Assembly (NCBI GenBank): GCA_947453225.1
Contig: CANGFV010000007.1
Span: 1 to 36,842 of the forward strand
DNA: 36,842 nucleotides
Reading direction: 5' to 3'
Source: Pseudomonadota bacterium
Lineage (GTDB): Bacteria > Pseudomonadota > Gammaproteobacteria > Steroidobacterales > Steroidobacteraceae
A program made the translations under genes and the position numbers. Positions within the stretch are counted from its first letter, which is position 1; each line of letters opens with the position of its first letter. The notes under the pieces are model-generated. The model was not told the origin of the DNA. It ran no database searches and saw only the letters and a list, made by a program, of their open reading frames with translations. Shown in pieces: positions 1 through 8,814 of this stretch.

Positions 1-159
1 AACTTGACGGGTACAGGTATTGAAGGAGGCAACTCACGCGCGGTCATAAAAGGCGATATGTTTATCGTTCCTGAAAACACCGCCCATTGGTTTAGCACTA
101 TCGACGGCAAGCTTGCGGTCATGACCTTGCACTTACCGCGAGTTAGCAATACGCCTTAA
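1..159 (+). CDS. C-terminal fragment of a cupin-like protein (5' end outside window)
   Basis: An open frame enters from the left edge and ends at a TAA at 157-159, giving the last 52 residues of a protein. The visible part has a cupin second-motif pattern: a glycine-aspartate turn (GDMFIVPENTAHWF), with the proline and histidine of the P-x(4)-H element, followed by a short beta-rich tail (GKLAVMTLHLP). Cupins are small beta-barrels that often bind a metal through such histidines. Substrate and full architecture cannot be judged from this fragment. The gene is convergent with uvrD and the two share the hairpin at 182-208. Confidence 0.6.
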   Translation, partial: NLTGTGIEGGNSRAVIKGDMFIVPENTAHWFSTIDGKLAVMTLHLPRVSNTP

Positions 160-181
160 ACAAAGAACAAGAAAAATAACC

Positions 182-208
182 AACAGGCGGAACTAAATCC
201 CGCCTGTT
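182..208 (-). terminator. Rho-independent terminator after uvrD (possibly bidirectional)
   Basis: A perfect 9-bp inverted repeat (AACAGGCGG / CCGCCTGTT) with a 9-nt loop lies between the convergent stops. Read on the minus strand, the hairpin is followed by a T-rich stretch (complement of 164-180), which fits termination of uvrD. The plus side has a poorer T tract. Confidence 0.75.
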
Positions 209-222
209 AATTGCTCTAACAA

Positions 223-2418
223 CTAGATTGGCTCAAGATTGGCATAAGAGAGCATCAACCACTTAGTACCCTGGCTTTCAAATCTAACTTGCACTCTGGC
301 ATGTGTGCCCTGACCTTCGAGCTCCAGCACCATGCCTTCACCAAACTTGGTATGCCGCACACGTTGCCCCATGCGAATGCCATTCACTGACTCTTCACGC
401 ACACCTGAATTACGCGTTGTGGCATAAGTAGACGGCGTGTAGACCGGACGAGAAACATGAATTCGAGGCCGTATTTCTTCGAGTAAGGTCGCGGGTAATT
501 CTCGAATAAACCTTGAAGGCGAACTATGACTATCTACACCATGCAATCGTCGAGTTTCAGCGTAACTGATATAAAGCTGTCGCATGGCGCGTGTGATGCC
601 GACATAACATAGGCGGCGCTCTTCTTCCATGCCGGCAGGATCGCTGCTCGAACGTTGATGCGGAAACAACCCATCTTCTAAGCCGCACAAAAATACAACA
701 GGAAACTCTAAGCCTTTAGCTGTGTGTAAGGTCATCATTTGCACACAATCTTCACCGACTTCGGCCTGACCTTCGCCAGACTCAAGCACGGCATGCGATA
801 AAAACGCAGCCAACGGTGTCATTTCACTGTTGGCCTCGTCGTTGTTTGATTCAGCATCAAAGCCGCGGGCCGCACTGACTAATTCTTCTAAGTTTTCAAT
901 GCGCGCTTCACCACTCGAACGAGCGCTGCTTCTTTCTTTCTGGTGCATAGCAATCAAACCGCTATGGGCGATGACATGATCAACCTGTTCATGTAATGGC
1001 AAATCTTTTATCGCTTGATCCATTCGCTCAATGAGCAGCATAAAGCCATGCAAAGCCATTCCTGCCTTTGGCCCCAAGGTTTGTAAATTAGCCGCGGCAG
1101 CGGCCCACATCGTACAAGCGTTAGCGCGCGCATACTCACGCACCACATCTAATGTGCGTAAACCAATTCCACGCGTGGGTAAGTTCACTACACGCTCAAA
1201 AGAGGCATCATCATTTCGGTTATGAACCAAGCGCAAATAAGCCAGCGCATCTTTAATTTCAGCGCGTTCAAAAAAGCGCAAACCGCCATACACACGATAT
1301 GACATTCGCGCTGACATCATCGCTTCTTCAAACACGCGCGAGATAGCATTGGCTCGGTAAAGAATGGCGCATTCGCTGCGCTTACCTCCCTTGCTCACCC
1401 AGTCGCGAATGCGATTGACCACAAAATCAGCTTCATCACGCTCGTTATATGCTGAGTACAACTTGATCGCTTCACCATCGCCATCGCTGGTCCAAAGATT
1501 CTTACCCAAGCGCCCACTGTTATTTTCAATTAGCTTATTGGCAGCTTTAAGAATATTTCCCGTCGATCGATAGTTTTGTTCGAGCCGAAAGACCTGCAGC
1601 TGTGGATAATCACGCTTGAACTGCATAATGTTTTCCACCTTAGCGCCGCGCCATCCATAAATGGACTGATCATCATCGCCCACCACAATAGGGGTTCCTT
1701 GAGGTCCCGCCATGAGTCTCAGCCACTGATACTGAATCGCATTAGTGTCTTGAAATTCATCTACCAGCAAATGCTTAAATCTTTTTCGGTAATGCTCCAA
1801 TACCGTTGGGTGATCACGCATCAACTCGTATACGCGTAATAATAATTCGGCAAAGTCGACCATCCCGCCACGCTCGCACGCCAACTGATAGTCTTCATAT
1901 AAACGAATCAGCTGTCGCCGGTTATAGTCGCCGTCGTCTTTGATATTTTGAGGCCTCAGTCCGGCATCTTTTTGTGCATTAATAAACCAAACCACTTCTT
2001 TAGGTACCCAACGGGCTTCATCTAAATTTTGGGCTTTAAGAATTTTCTTAACCGCACGCTGCTGATCATCTGCATCCATGATCTGAAAGGTTTGAGGCAA
2101 ATTCGCTTCACGCCAGTGCAAGCGCAGTAATCGGTGAGCAATGCCATGAAAAGTGCCAATCCATAGCGGTGCCGTCGGTAAACTCAACATTCTTTCAATA
2201 CGCGAGCGCATTTCAGCAGCGGCTTTATTAGTAAATGTCACGGCCATAATGCTTTGTGGCGAAGCGCCTTCTACTTCAACCAACCACGCCACACGGTGAG
2301 TCAACACGCGCGTCTTACCGCTACCTGCGCCCGCCAACACCAGCATTGGCGCGAGCGGAGCCGTCACTGCCTGCCGCTGTGCATCATTCAAACCATCAAT
2401 TAGATGAGAAATATCCAT
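223..2418 (-). CDS. uvrD: DNA helicase II UvrD
   Basis: ATP-dependent 3'-5' superfamily 1A helicase that acts in nucleotide-excision and mismatch repair and removes RecA filaments. The 731-residue length is typical of UvrD. The N-terminus (MDISHLIDGLNDAQRQAV) matches the family start. Walker A is GAGSGKT at about residues 30-36. Later motifs visible include LLVDEFQDTN (motif II), GDDDQSIYGWRGA (motif III), QNYRS (motif IV), TLHTAKGLEF (motif V) and VGITRA (motif VI). The C-terminal RVRHTKFGEGMV segment is the Tudor-like domain that contacts RNA polymerase in E. coli UvrD. It starts 31 nt after the VanZ-family gene, so it is probably the last gene of a cyoE-vanZ-uvrD unit. I see no convincing LexA box in the short upstream gap. 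Confidence 0.97.
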   Translation of the reverse strand: MDISHLIDGLNDAQRQAVTAPLAPMLVLAGAGSGKTRVLTHRVAWLVEVEGASPQSIMAVTFTNKAAAEMRSRIERMLSLPTAPLWIGTFHGIAHRLLRLHWREANLPQTFQIMDADDQQRAVKKILKAQNLDEARWVPKEVVWFINAQKDAGLRPQNIKDDGDYNRRQLIRLYEDYQLACERGGMVDFAELLLRVYELMRDHPTVLEHYRKRFKHLLVDEFQDTNAIQYQWLRLMAGPQGTPIVVGDDDQSIYGWRGAKVENIMQFKRDYPQLQVFRLEQNYRSTGNILKAANKLIENNSGRLGKNLWTSDGDGEAIKLYSAYNERDEADFVVNRIRDWVSKGGKRSECAILYRANAISRVFEEAMMSARMSYRVYGGLRFFERAEIKDALAYLRLVHNRNDDASFERVVNLPTRGIGLRTLDVVREYARANACTMWAAAAANLQTLGPKAGMALHGFMLLIERMDQAIKDLPLHEQVDHVIAHSGLIAMHQKERSSARSSGEARIENLEELVSAARGFDAESNNDEANSEMTPLAAFLSHAVLESGEGQAEVGEDCVQMMTLHTAKGLEFPVVFLCGLEDGLFPHQRSSSDPAGMEEERRLCYVGITRAMRQLYISYAETRRLHGVDSHSSPSRFIRELPATLLEEIRPRIHVSRPVYTPSTYATTRNSGVREESVNGIRMGQRVRHTKFGEGMVLELEGQGTHARVQVRFESQGTKWLMLSYANLEPI

Positions 2419-2449
2419 GCTCTGTTCAATACATCTGTTTTACGTTTGC

Positions 2450-3634
2450 TTATCGCAATGTACGCGTTTTATTTTTTCGCTCATTACAAGCCAGGCGCAT
2501 GATCACTCCGGTGCACAATGCTAGCGCTGGACTTGTCAACGAACTGACCTGACCGACTTGCCAGAGTTGTATGATCTCTATGCAAAGCACAGCTAATACT
2601 ACCGCGATCATCGCTATACGCGTGCTTAGGCCTACTTGTTTTAACGTCCAGATTAACGCGGCAAAGACAAATAACTTGCCAAATAAATATTCAAGATCGA
2701 TAGGCATACCTTCCGTAAGCCAATGCATGGTTGAGGTATAGTCAAACTGATGTGCCGTTCTATTTAGATGAAATGGCGCTAACTGCTGATAAACAAACCA
2801 GGTTGCCAGTAGTACAAACAAGACGACGGCTTGGATACCACTGGCTAGCTTATGCATAAGCACTAAGGCGGGTAACAACAACACTAATGCGATCAATTCT
2901 GAAAAATTAAATGGCGACATCACAAACAGCAAGCGCCCTACCAGCACTATAGCAATCACAATCAGTAGCGCCTCATTACCGCGCTGGCGATGGGCAAAAC
3001 TTAGCACCGCCTGCGCTACGACCAACCACAATAATAAAAACTGCGCAGTCAAAGGCAATGAATAACTGCCTTCCATCAGTGGCCACAGCGCCAGCTTTAA
3101 GCGCGAGAGACTGACGCTTAAATCAAAGTCGGCCAAGCGCCACATGATCCAGATACAGATCAACACTAAGGCGCTGCGATCACCCGGTCGTTGTCGCGAG
3201 TTAGGCGAGATGTAAACCAAACTACTCAGCCCACGCCAGACCACACCACCCATCGCACCTACGCATGTCCCCGCTGCATTCAATACCACATCCATCAAAC
3301 TCGGCACGCGGATACTGAGGTAGACCTGCAATAACTCTATAGTCAACGACAACACACAGCCTATAAACGTGGCAAGGACGGTGGCCCACAAAATTCCGAG
3401 TTTGCTTCTGAGCAAAAGAATTAGACAAAAGCCTAGAGGCAGATATAGCAGCACATTGCGCACACGATCTGCTCGACCTGCACGCGCCCACCCAAGCTGG
3501 GAGAATGCCGCGCTTAATGTTGGGTAAGTACCATCAAATCTGAAATTAAATGGATACAGTGATCCGTAGCCAATTAAGGCGATCACACCTGCAAGCAACC
3601 ACAACACCAGCGTGGAGGACTGCTTTGATGACAT
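2450..3634 (-). CDS. VanZ-family polytopic membrane protein with two VanZ-like halves
   Basis: 394 residues with about ten to twelve hydrophobic segments. The N-terminal half has the VanZ pattern: SLYPFN (25-30), VRNVLLYLPLGF (58-69), TIELLQ (98-103), then VPSLMDVVLNAAGTCVG (110-126). The C-terminal half repeats a weaker version in the same order: QLAPFH (284-289), LFGKLFVFAALIW (317-329), CIEIIQ (351-356), SSLTSPALALCTGVI (364-378). This suggests an internal duplication. VanZ itself gives low-level teicoplanin resistance by an unknown mechanism, and most family members are uncharacterised, so no resistance role is implied. The ATG overlaps the cyoE stop by one base (TGATG on the minus strand), indicating translational coupling. 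Confidence 0.75.
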   Translation of the reverse strand: MSSKQSSTLVLWLLAGVIALIGYGSLYPFNFRFDGTYPTLSAAFSQLGWARAGRADRVRNVLLYLPLGFCLILLLRSKLGILWATVLATFIGCVLSLTIELLQVYLSIRVPSLMDVVLNAAGTCVGAMGGVVWRGLSSLVYISPNSRQRPGDRSALVLICIWIMWRLADFDLSVSLSRLKLALWPLMEGSYSLPLTAQFLLLWLVVAQAVLSFAHRQRGNEALLIVIAIVLVGRLLFVMSPFNFSELIALVLLLPALVLMHKLASGIQAVVLFVLLATWFVYQQLAPFHLNRTAHQFDYTSTMHWLTEGMPIDLEYLFGKLFVFAALIWTLKQVGLSTRIAMIAVVLAVLCIEIIQLWQVGQVSSLTSPALALCTGVIMRLACNERKNKTRTLR

Positions 3635-4527
3635 CAGAAAGTTAAACGCAAGTAGTGGTCTACCAGTAGCATGGTAAACAGTAACGACAGATAGGTAATA
3701 GAGTAACCAAAGGTTCGCATAGGCAAGCCCTGCGTTGGTTTTAGTTTCAACCTAATGGCATAACCAATAAAAATCCCACCCAATATCAAGGCAGAAACCA
3801 AATAGATTAGACCCGAGAGGCCCGTTAAATAGGGCAACAAGGTCACGATAAGCAGCAGAATGGTGTAGAGCAAAATATGCAGGCTGGTGAATTCGACGCC
3901 ATAGATTACCGGCAACATAGGAATACCTACCTTGGCGTAATCATCGCGGCGAGCAATCGCCAGCGCCCAAAAATGGGGAGGCGTCCAAATAAAAATGATC
4001 AAAAAAAGTAGTAATGCGTTGTGATCGATTTGACCAGTAGCAGCAACCCATCCCAATACAGGTGGTGCCGCACCTGCAGCGCCACCGATCACGATATTCT
4101 GCGGCGTGGCATGTTTCAACCAAACCGTATAGACAATGGCATAACCAATGAGCGATATAAAAGTCAGCACCGCCGTCAACAGATTGACACGGCACACCAA
4201 CATCACCATCGACAACACGCCCAGACTGCAGGCATAGATAATGGCCTGCCGCTCTGTGACATGACCTAGCGGGATGGGCCTGCCTTGTGTGCGCTGCATG
4301 TGAATATCAAAGCGCCGATCTAGTACATGGTTAATTGCCGCCGCCGATGACGCAGCCAGTGCAATACCGAGATTGCCAAAAATCAGAGCCTCCATCGGTG
4401 GCCAACTCGGTACAGAAAGCAACATGCCCACAAACGCCGTGAACACGATCAGCATGACGACGCGCGGTTTACCGAGTTCGTAATAGTCACGCCATGAGGC
4501 AGGTTGGGCTGCAGCCAGAGTATTCAT
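3634..4527 (-). CDS. cyoE: Protoheme IX farnesyltransferase (heme O synthase)
   Basis: UbiA-superfamily integral membrane enzyme that transfers the farnesyl group of farnesyl diphosphate to heme b, giving heme O for terminal oxidases (also called CtaB). The 297 residues and about nine membrane segments fit the family. The first aspartate-rich prenyl-diphosphate site is N66-x3-D70-x3-D74 (NHVLDRRFD), followed by the conserved RTQGRPI. The second loop region (YTVWLKHATPQNIVIGG) also matches CyoE/CtaB. No oxidase subunits or heme A synthase flank it here; the downstream partners are a VanZ-family protein and uvrD, an unusual company. Upstream is a 227-bp gap holding the terminator of the next gene, so it probably has its own promoter, which I could not pin down. 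Confidence 0.95.
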   Translation of the reverse strand: MNTLAAAQPASWRDYYELGKPRVVMLIVFTAFVGMLLSVPSWPPMEALIFGNLGIALAASSAAAINHVLDRRFDIHMQRTQGRPIPLGHVTERQAIIYACSLGVLSMVMLVCRVNLLTAVLTFISLIGYAIVYTVWLKHATPQNIVIGGAAGAAPPVLGWVAATGQIDHNALLLFLIIFIWTPPHFWALAIARRDDYAKVGIPMLPVIYGVEFTSLHILLYTILLLIVTLLPYLTGLSGLIYLVSALILGGIFIGYAIRLKLKPTQGLPMRTFGYSITYLSLLFTMLLVDHYLRLTF

Positions 4528-4660
4528 CCACTTATTATTTGAAGAAGAAAGTAACGGCCATTTTACACATCAAATCTAGTGGTTGTACGAATGGGTGTTC
4601 GCATAACGCGACTTGGCCACAATTTTGTAAGTCACAAGGCGTTTAATAAAAAATTTGGGC

Positions 4661-4694
4661 AAAAAAAATCGCCAGCTCCGAGGAACTGGCGATT
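4661..4694 (-). terminator. Rho-independent terminator of the DUF6152-type gene
   Basis: A perfect 9-bp stem (AATCGCCAG 4667-4675 / CTGGCGATT 4686-4694) with a 10-nt loop. On the minus strand it is followed directly by a run of eight T residues (A run at 4661-4668 on plus). It sits 60 nt after the stop at 4755. Confidence 0.9.
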
Positions 4695-4754
4695 CATTTT
4701 CTAGGCTAGGCAGCAACTCAAAGTTGTTGCCTATTTATTTCAACGATAGCGCTA

Positions 4755-5852
4755 TTACTTCGTGTTTTCGCAACCGTAAGGCATCACTGAAGCACCTGGC
4801 TGATACTGCCAGAAGCGACCTTGAGTGGTAGCACTGGTGCTTGACTTGATGGTGTAGTTCAAGCGATTACGATATTCAGCAGTCACCTTAGGATCATCAG
4901 AAATCGCAAAGGTTTCGGTGTAAACCGTATCAGGTGAACCTTGCACGTTTGAAGTTGTCACGGTCAGCTTCTTCTTGCTTGGATCAAGCACGCCAGTGGA
5001 ATAACCCATCAGGCTTGGCGCTAGACCGGCAGGGACCTTATGAGCAGCGCCAGTGATGTTAATTTCACGCACCGAGTCATTTTCTTCAGCTTTGAAAATG
5101 ATCTTCTTGCTCTTAGCCACTTGATCAATAACTTGTACTGGGTATGGGGTACCCATGATCTGAGTCAAGCTCTTTGGTGAGCAGACAATAATTTTGCCAT
5201 CAGCTGCTGGAGCTGCGGCCATACCGCCACCTGCAGGAGCACCAGCGGCCATAGCAGCAGGAGGTGGAGGCGGAGCAGCGGCGGCAGGAGCAGCGCCTGG
5301 TGCAAGTATAGTATGCAGACCATGGCTATTGTTATCGTTATAAACAACCGTCCATACAGAGAAAATATCCTTAGGACGCTTGTTGATATCGTTTTCAACA
5401 ATCTTGCCATGGAGGCCATCATCACTACCGATGGTGTCATCAGACCAACGTGGCGCAGCACCACGGAGGAAAACGACTTCTTTGTTTTTCTTTGGGCCAT
5501 CTAGAAACAACAGGTGATTCATAAACAAACCAAAGTTAGCGCCTGGGCCAGGACCAAAGCCGGAGACTTTAACGTTAGCGCCGACTGGAACGACGTCTTT
5601 GGTAATTTCCATACGGCTTAGGTTACCTACCGAGTTACTTTCAATGGTCCACAACTTTGCAGTCGGTTTACCTGAATCCACTTCAAGCTTGAAAGTGACG
5701 TGAGGATTGGTCCATTGCACTGACTTGACCACGCCGGTCAATTCCATTTCCTTGGTGGTGTCATATTGATTACCCCAACCATGGTGAGCATTGGTAACGG
5801 GCGCTGCACTGACCAGCAGTAAGGCGCTTAGAACTGTACTTTTGAATTTCAT
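4755..5852 (-). CDS. Exported two-domain protein, DUF6152-like N-terminus
   Basis: 365 residues. A signal peptide (MKFKSTVLSALLLVSAAPVTNA) is followed immediately by HHGWGNQY, so cleavage after TNA would leave His-His at the mature N-terminus. The stretch to about residue 115 has the TGVVKSVQWTNPHVTFKLE pattern that I recognise as DUF6152. An Ala/Pro/Gly-rich low-complexity linker lies at about residues 184-219. The C-terminal domain starts at IIVCSP and ends with PYGCEN. It aligns by eye with the C-terminal part of the protein at 29774-30826, including one Cys near each end. Function is unknown; a periplasmic location is inferred. A GAGAG element lies about 10 nt before the ATG. It appears monocistronic, with its own terminator at 4661-4694. 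Confidence 0.8.
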   Translation of the reverse strand: MKFKSTVLSALLLVSAAPVTNAHHGWGNQYDTTKEMELTGVVKSVQWTNPHVTFKLEVDSGKPTAKLWTIESNSVGNLSRMEITKDVVPVGANVKVSGFGPGPGANFGLFMNHLLFLDGPKKNKEVVFLRGAAPRWSDDTIGSDDGLHGKIVENDINKRPKDIFSVWTVVYNDNNSHGLHTILAPGAAPAAAAPPPPPAAMAAGAPAGGGMAAAPAADGKIIVCSPKSLTQIMGTPYPVQVIDQVAKSKKIIFKAEENDSVREINITGAAHKVPAGLAPSLMGYSTGVLDPSKKKLTVTTSNVQGSPDTVYTETFAISDDPKVTAEYRNRLNYTIKSSTSATTQGRFWQYQPGASVMPYGCENTK

Positions 5853-6244
5853 TTGATTGCCACTCTCTAATAATTTTGTCCCAAACCTAACGTGGTGATG
5901 TCACATTAGATTTGCAACTTCTAACTAAAAACCTGACGAATTCATGGGCTGGAAGTATGACCGCAAGCCCCTGATGAACAAAGCAATGATTTGTTAATGG
6001 CGTACTTTATCAGGGAAATCCCTTAGATTCTATCCGCCACTGACAGATGTCATTGAAAATTTTTCCCTAAAAATCAATCAACTGGAACTGTTGTGGAGGG
6101 CAATGCAGACCCGCCATCCAGATAAAGATCACGGGTTCTGGCGCCTATTTGCAGTCTTCTATGTAAAGACCTCTACAGAATACACAGTCCTTTGACTAGC
6201 CTGACAAACCCTCACCAGAATGATGGCCGCCCAAAGTAGCAGCG
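5853..6244. other. 392-bp non-coding gap between ntrC and the DUF6152-type gene
   Basis: This gap should hold the 3' end of the ntrC transcript and the promoter of the minus-strand gene starting at 5852. I found no hairpin with a T tract after ntrC and no confident -35/-10 pair. The near-palindrome GGGAAATCCC (about 6013-6022) and the small inverted repeat GTCTT/AAGAC (about 6155-6171) are short enough to be chance. No credible ORF is present. Confidence 0.5.
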
Positions 6245-7648
6245 CTATTCGTCATCCATATCTAATTCTTTGAGCTTGCGAGTCAAGGTATTGCGACCCC
6301 AACCCAACAATTTCGCAGCTTCTTGACGACCGCCCTCGGTTTTACGCAGAGCGCAGCGAATTAGGGTGCGCTCAAACTCAGGCAGCGCATCTTCAAGCAA
6401 GGGGGCGCCGCCCTCCGCCAGCCGTTTGTCTGCCCAAGTGGTGAGTTGCCGCGACCAATCTTCCTGCAAACTGGCGGTATTAGTCGTGCCGCCCAGATCC
6501 GTCGGGATGTCAGCCACCTTGATCTCACGCCCAGGAGCACTGACTGTCAGGCGACGACAGGTATTCACCAATTGCCGCACATTTCCCGGCCAGTCATAGG
6601 CAACCAAGGCCACTTCGGCTTCTTTGGTCAAAATCTTGGCTTCGACACCCAACTCACTGGCCGCTGAATTCAAATAAAAATGGAGCAACTCTGGAATATC
6701 GTCACGCCGCGCTCTCAAAGGTGGCACTTCAATGCGAATCACATTTAGACGATGTAGTAAGTCCTCGCGGAACAGGCCTTGTTTAACGCGATCGGATAAA
6801 TCTTGATGGGTTGCGGCAATCACGCGCACATCTACTTTTACGGGCACTTGTCCACCGACACGATAAAACTCGCCTTCAGCCAGCACGCGCAGTAATCGAG
6901 TTTGTAGCTGCGGTGACATGTCACCGATTTCATCTAGAAAGAGCGTGCCGCCGTCTGCTTGTTCAAAACGCCCCGGACGCTTGGAGTCAGCACCCGTGAA
7001 CGAGCCTTTTTCATGGCCAAATAATTCTGACTCCAACAAATCAGCCGTAAAAGCAGAAGTGTTCAACGCAATAAAGGCTTTATTGGCGCGTGGACTGTGG
7101 CGATGCAAAGCGCGCGCAACCAATTCTTTACCGGTACCCGATTCACCATTAATCAAGACGGTCATACTGGAACGCGATAATCGACCAATGGCACGAAACA
7201 CTTCCTGCATGGCCGGCGCTTGACCCAACATTTCTGGAAGCTGCTTTGGTTCAGGCGGCGCCTCATCAATAATTGTCTTTTGATTTGCCGCACGACGAAC
7301 CAAATCTACGGCTTGATCAATATCAAACGGTTTGGGCAGATATTCAAACGCGCCACCTTGGTATGCCGCCACCGCACTATCTAAATCGGAGTGTGCCGTC
7401 ATGATTATCACAGGCAACTCCGGCTGTGAGGTGCGTATTTCGGACAGCAATTCCAGACCACTACGACCAGGCATGCGAATATCGGTCATCAACACATCGG
7501 GACGGGACTTTCTTAATGCACTTAATGCCGAATCGGCTTGCTCAAAAGCCGTGGGCACCATGCCGCCTTGTTTAAGTGCGCGCTCAAGCACCCAGCGAAT
7601 GGAAGAATCATCATCGACTAACCAAACATTAAGCGGTTTTGTGGCCAT
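6245..7648 (-). CDS. ntrC: Nitrogen regulator NtrC (GlnG), sigma-54-dependent activator
   Basis: Response regulator phosphorylated by NtrB that activates sigma-54 promoters under nitrogen limitation. I use the ATG at 7648 (MATKPLNVWLVDDD), giving 467 residues, close to E. coli NtrC. The frame stays open for 24 more codons upstream, but those lie inside ntrB and do not match the family. The receiver has the acidic cluster D12-D14, phosphoacceptor D56 (MTDIRMPG) and K106. The AAA+ domain has Walker A GESGTGKE (168-175), the sigma-54-contact loop GSFTGA and Walker B LFLDEIGD. The C-terminus is a Fis-type helix-turn-helix (EAAKLLGWGRNTLTRKLKEL). It overlaps ntrB by 20 nt, so the two are translationally coupled, and it is the last gene of the glnA-DUF4124-ntrB-ntrC series. 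Confidence 0.97.
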   Translation of the reverse strand: MATKPLNVWLVDDDSSIRWVLERALKQGGMVPTAFEQADSALSALRKSRPDVLMTDIRMPGRSGLELLSEIRTSQPELPVIIMTAHSDLDSAVAAYQGGAFEYLPKPFDIDQAVDLVRRAANQKTIIDEAPPEPKQLPEMLGQAPAMQEVFRAIGRLSRSSMTVLINGESGTGKELVARALHRHSPRANKAFIALNTSAFTADLLESELFGHEKGSFTGADSKRPGRFEQADGGTLFLDEIGDMSPQLQTRLLRVLAEGEFYRVGGQVPVKVDVRVIAATHQDLSDRVKQGLFREDLLHRLNVIRIEVPPLRARRDDIPELLHFYLNSAASELGVEAKILTKEAEVALVAYDWPGNVRQLVNTCRRLTVSAPGREIKVADIPTDLGGTTNTASLQEDWSRQLTTWADKRLAEGGAPLLEDALPEFERTLIRCALRKTEGGRQEAAKLLGWGRNTLTRKLKELDMDDE

Positions 7649-8714
7649 CAGCTGCATCACTTGAGTTGAATGGAAGTAATAATGTAAATACGGTACGTCC
7701 CGGACGGCTTTCAAATTCAATCAACCCGCCATGGCGGCTGACTAAATCTTGCGCAATCGCAAGTCCCAAACCCGTGCCTTCAGCACGTCCAGTGACGAAT
7801 GGATAAAACAAAGTTTCCTGTAAATGCTCGGGCACACCCGGCCCGTTATCTTCAAATTGAATCGACGCCACCAAACGATGGCGGCGTGTGCCTATGCTGA
7901 TACCGGTCAGTGCGCGCGTTCTGAAAATTAACTGTCCCGCAGGATTCATACCCTGCATCACCTGAACTGCGTTGCGCGCAAGATTCAATGTGGCTTGAAT
8001 GATTTGATGACGATCGAGCTCTAGTGGTGGCAGGCTAGGATCGTAATCTCTTTCAATACTGACTTGCGCCCCATCTACTAAAAGTAATTGACGCACATGC
8101 TGCAGTATTTCGTGAATATTGATCAGCTCCTTGCGTGGTAAATGTCCCGGCCCCAACAAAGAATCCACCAAAGTTTTTAAGCGATCGGCTTCGTTAATAA
8201 TGATTGAGGTGTATTCGCGCATCGAAGAATCGGTCAACTGACGCTCTAGTAATTGCGCTGCACCACGTAAGCCACCTAAAGGATTTTTTATTTCATGCGC
8301 TAGTTGGCGAATCATCAAGCGACTGCCGCCTACGCGATTGATCAGTGCGTTTTCCCTTGAAATGCGCTGATGTTGTGTGGCGTCACTAAATTCAATCAGC
8401 ACCATCGTACTGTCCACTTGATCTTCAAACGGAGTGACAGTGCAATCAACGATGACATCGCCCGCCGTACCAGTACTGCGCAAACTTAATTCGCGGCGAG
8501 CAAAGGGCTTCCACGCATCCATCGTGCGATCAACCAGCGTGACTAACTCCGTAGGGTCACGAATCAACTCAGATAATGCACGCCCTAAAATTTGATTGCG
8601 GCTCACACCCAGAAGTGTTTCAGCCGCAGCATTAACAAAATGAACGACATGACGTCGATCCACCAACAGCAAACTGGTATTGAGATGATCAATGATGCGC
8701 TGCAAATCAGTCAT
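7629..8714 (-). CDS. ntrB: Nitrogen sensor histidine kinase/phosphatase NtrB (GlnL)
   Basis: Soluble two-component sensor that phosphorylates or dephosphorylates NtrC according to PII status. The chosen ATG at 8714 (MTDLQRIIDHLNTSLLLVD) has a GGAG element six nt upstream; an in-frame extension to 8756 exists but lacks such support. The 361 residues comprise an N-terminal PAS domain (about 8-110), a HisKA dimerisation helix with H140 in QLAHEIKNPLGGLRG, and a HATPase_c domain with an N box (ATLNLARNAVQVM), a G1 box (FEDNGPGVPE) and a G2 box (GTGLGLAIAQDLV). No transmembrane segment is present, as expected for NtrB. It sits 100 nt after the DUF4124 gene and overlaps ntrC. Confidence 0.95.
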   Translation of the reverse strand: MTDLQRIIDHLNTSLLLVDRRHVVHFVNAAAETLLGVSRNQILGRALSELIRDPTELVTLVDRTMDAWKPFARRELSLRSTGTAGDVIVDCTVTPFEDQVDSTMVLIEFSDATQHQRISRENALINRVGGSRLMIRQLAHEIKNPLGGLRGAAQLLERQLTDSSMREYTSIIINEADRLKTLVDSLLGPGHLPRKELINIHEILQHVRQLLLVDGAQVSIERDYDPSLPPLELDRHQIIQATLNLARNAVQVMQGMNPAGQLIFRTRALTGISIGTRRHRLVASIQFEDNGPGVPEHLQETLFYPFVTGRAEGTGLGLAIAQDLVSRHGGLIEFESRPGRTVFTLLLPFNSSDAADGHKTA

Positions 8715-8814
8715 GGTTTGCTCCATGCGGATTCGAGTGACCGCTAACATACGCACACCCGATTTGCTCTCATCAATATCGCAGCCTGTTTAGCCAGTTG
8801 CTGCGCTACAAAAG

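Noticed and set aside
1601-1609. Perfect DnaA box sequence (TGTGGATAA) inside uvrD
   Set aside because: It is a single 9-mer in coding sequence more than 22 kb from the origin, with no clustering. About 0.3 such matches are expected by chance in a window this size.
2419-2449. Possible LexA (SOS) box upstream of uvrD
   Set aside because: The minus strand contains two ACAG motifs but no CTGT-N8-ACAG palindrome, so there is no basis for SOS control here.
7649-7720. 24-codon N-terminal extension of ntrC
   Set aside because: It lies inside ntrB, does not resemble NtrC, and would place the receiver domain too far from the N-terminus.
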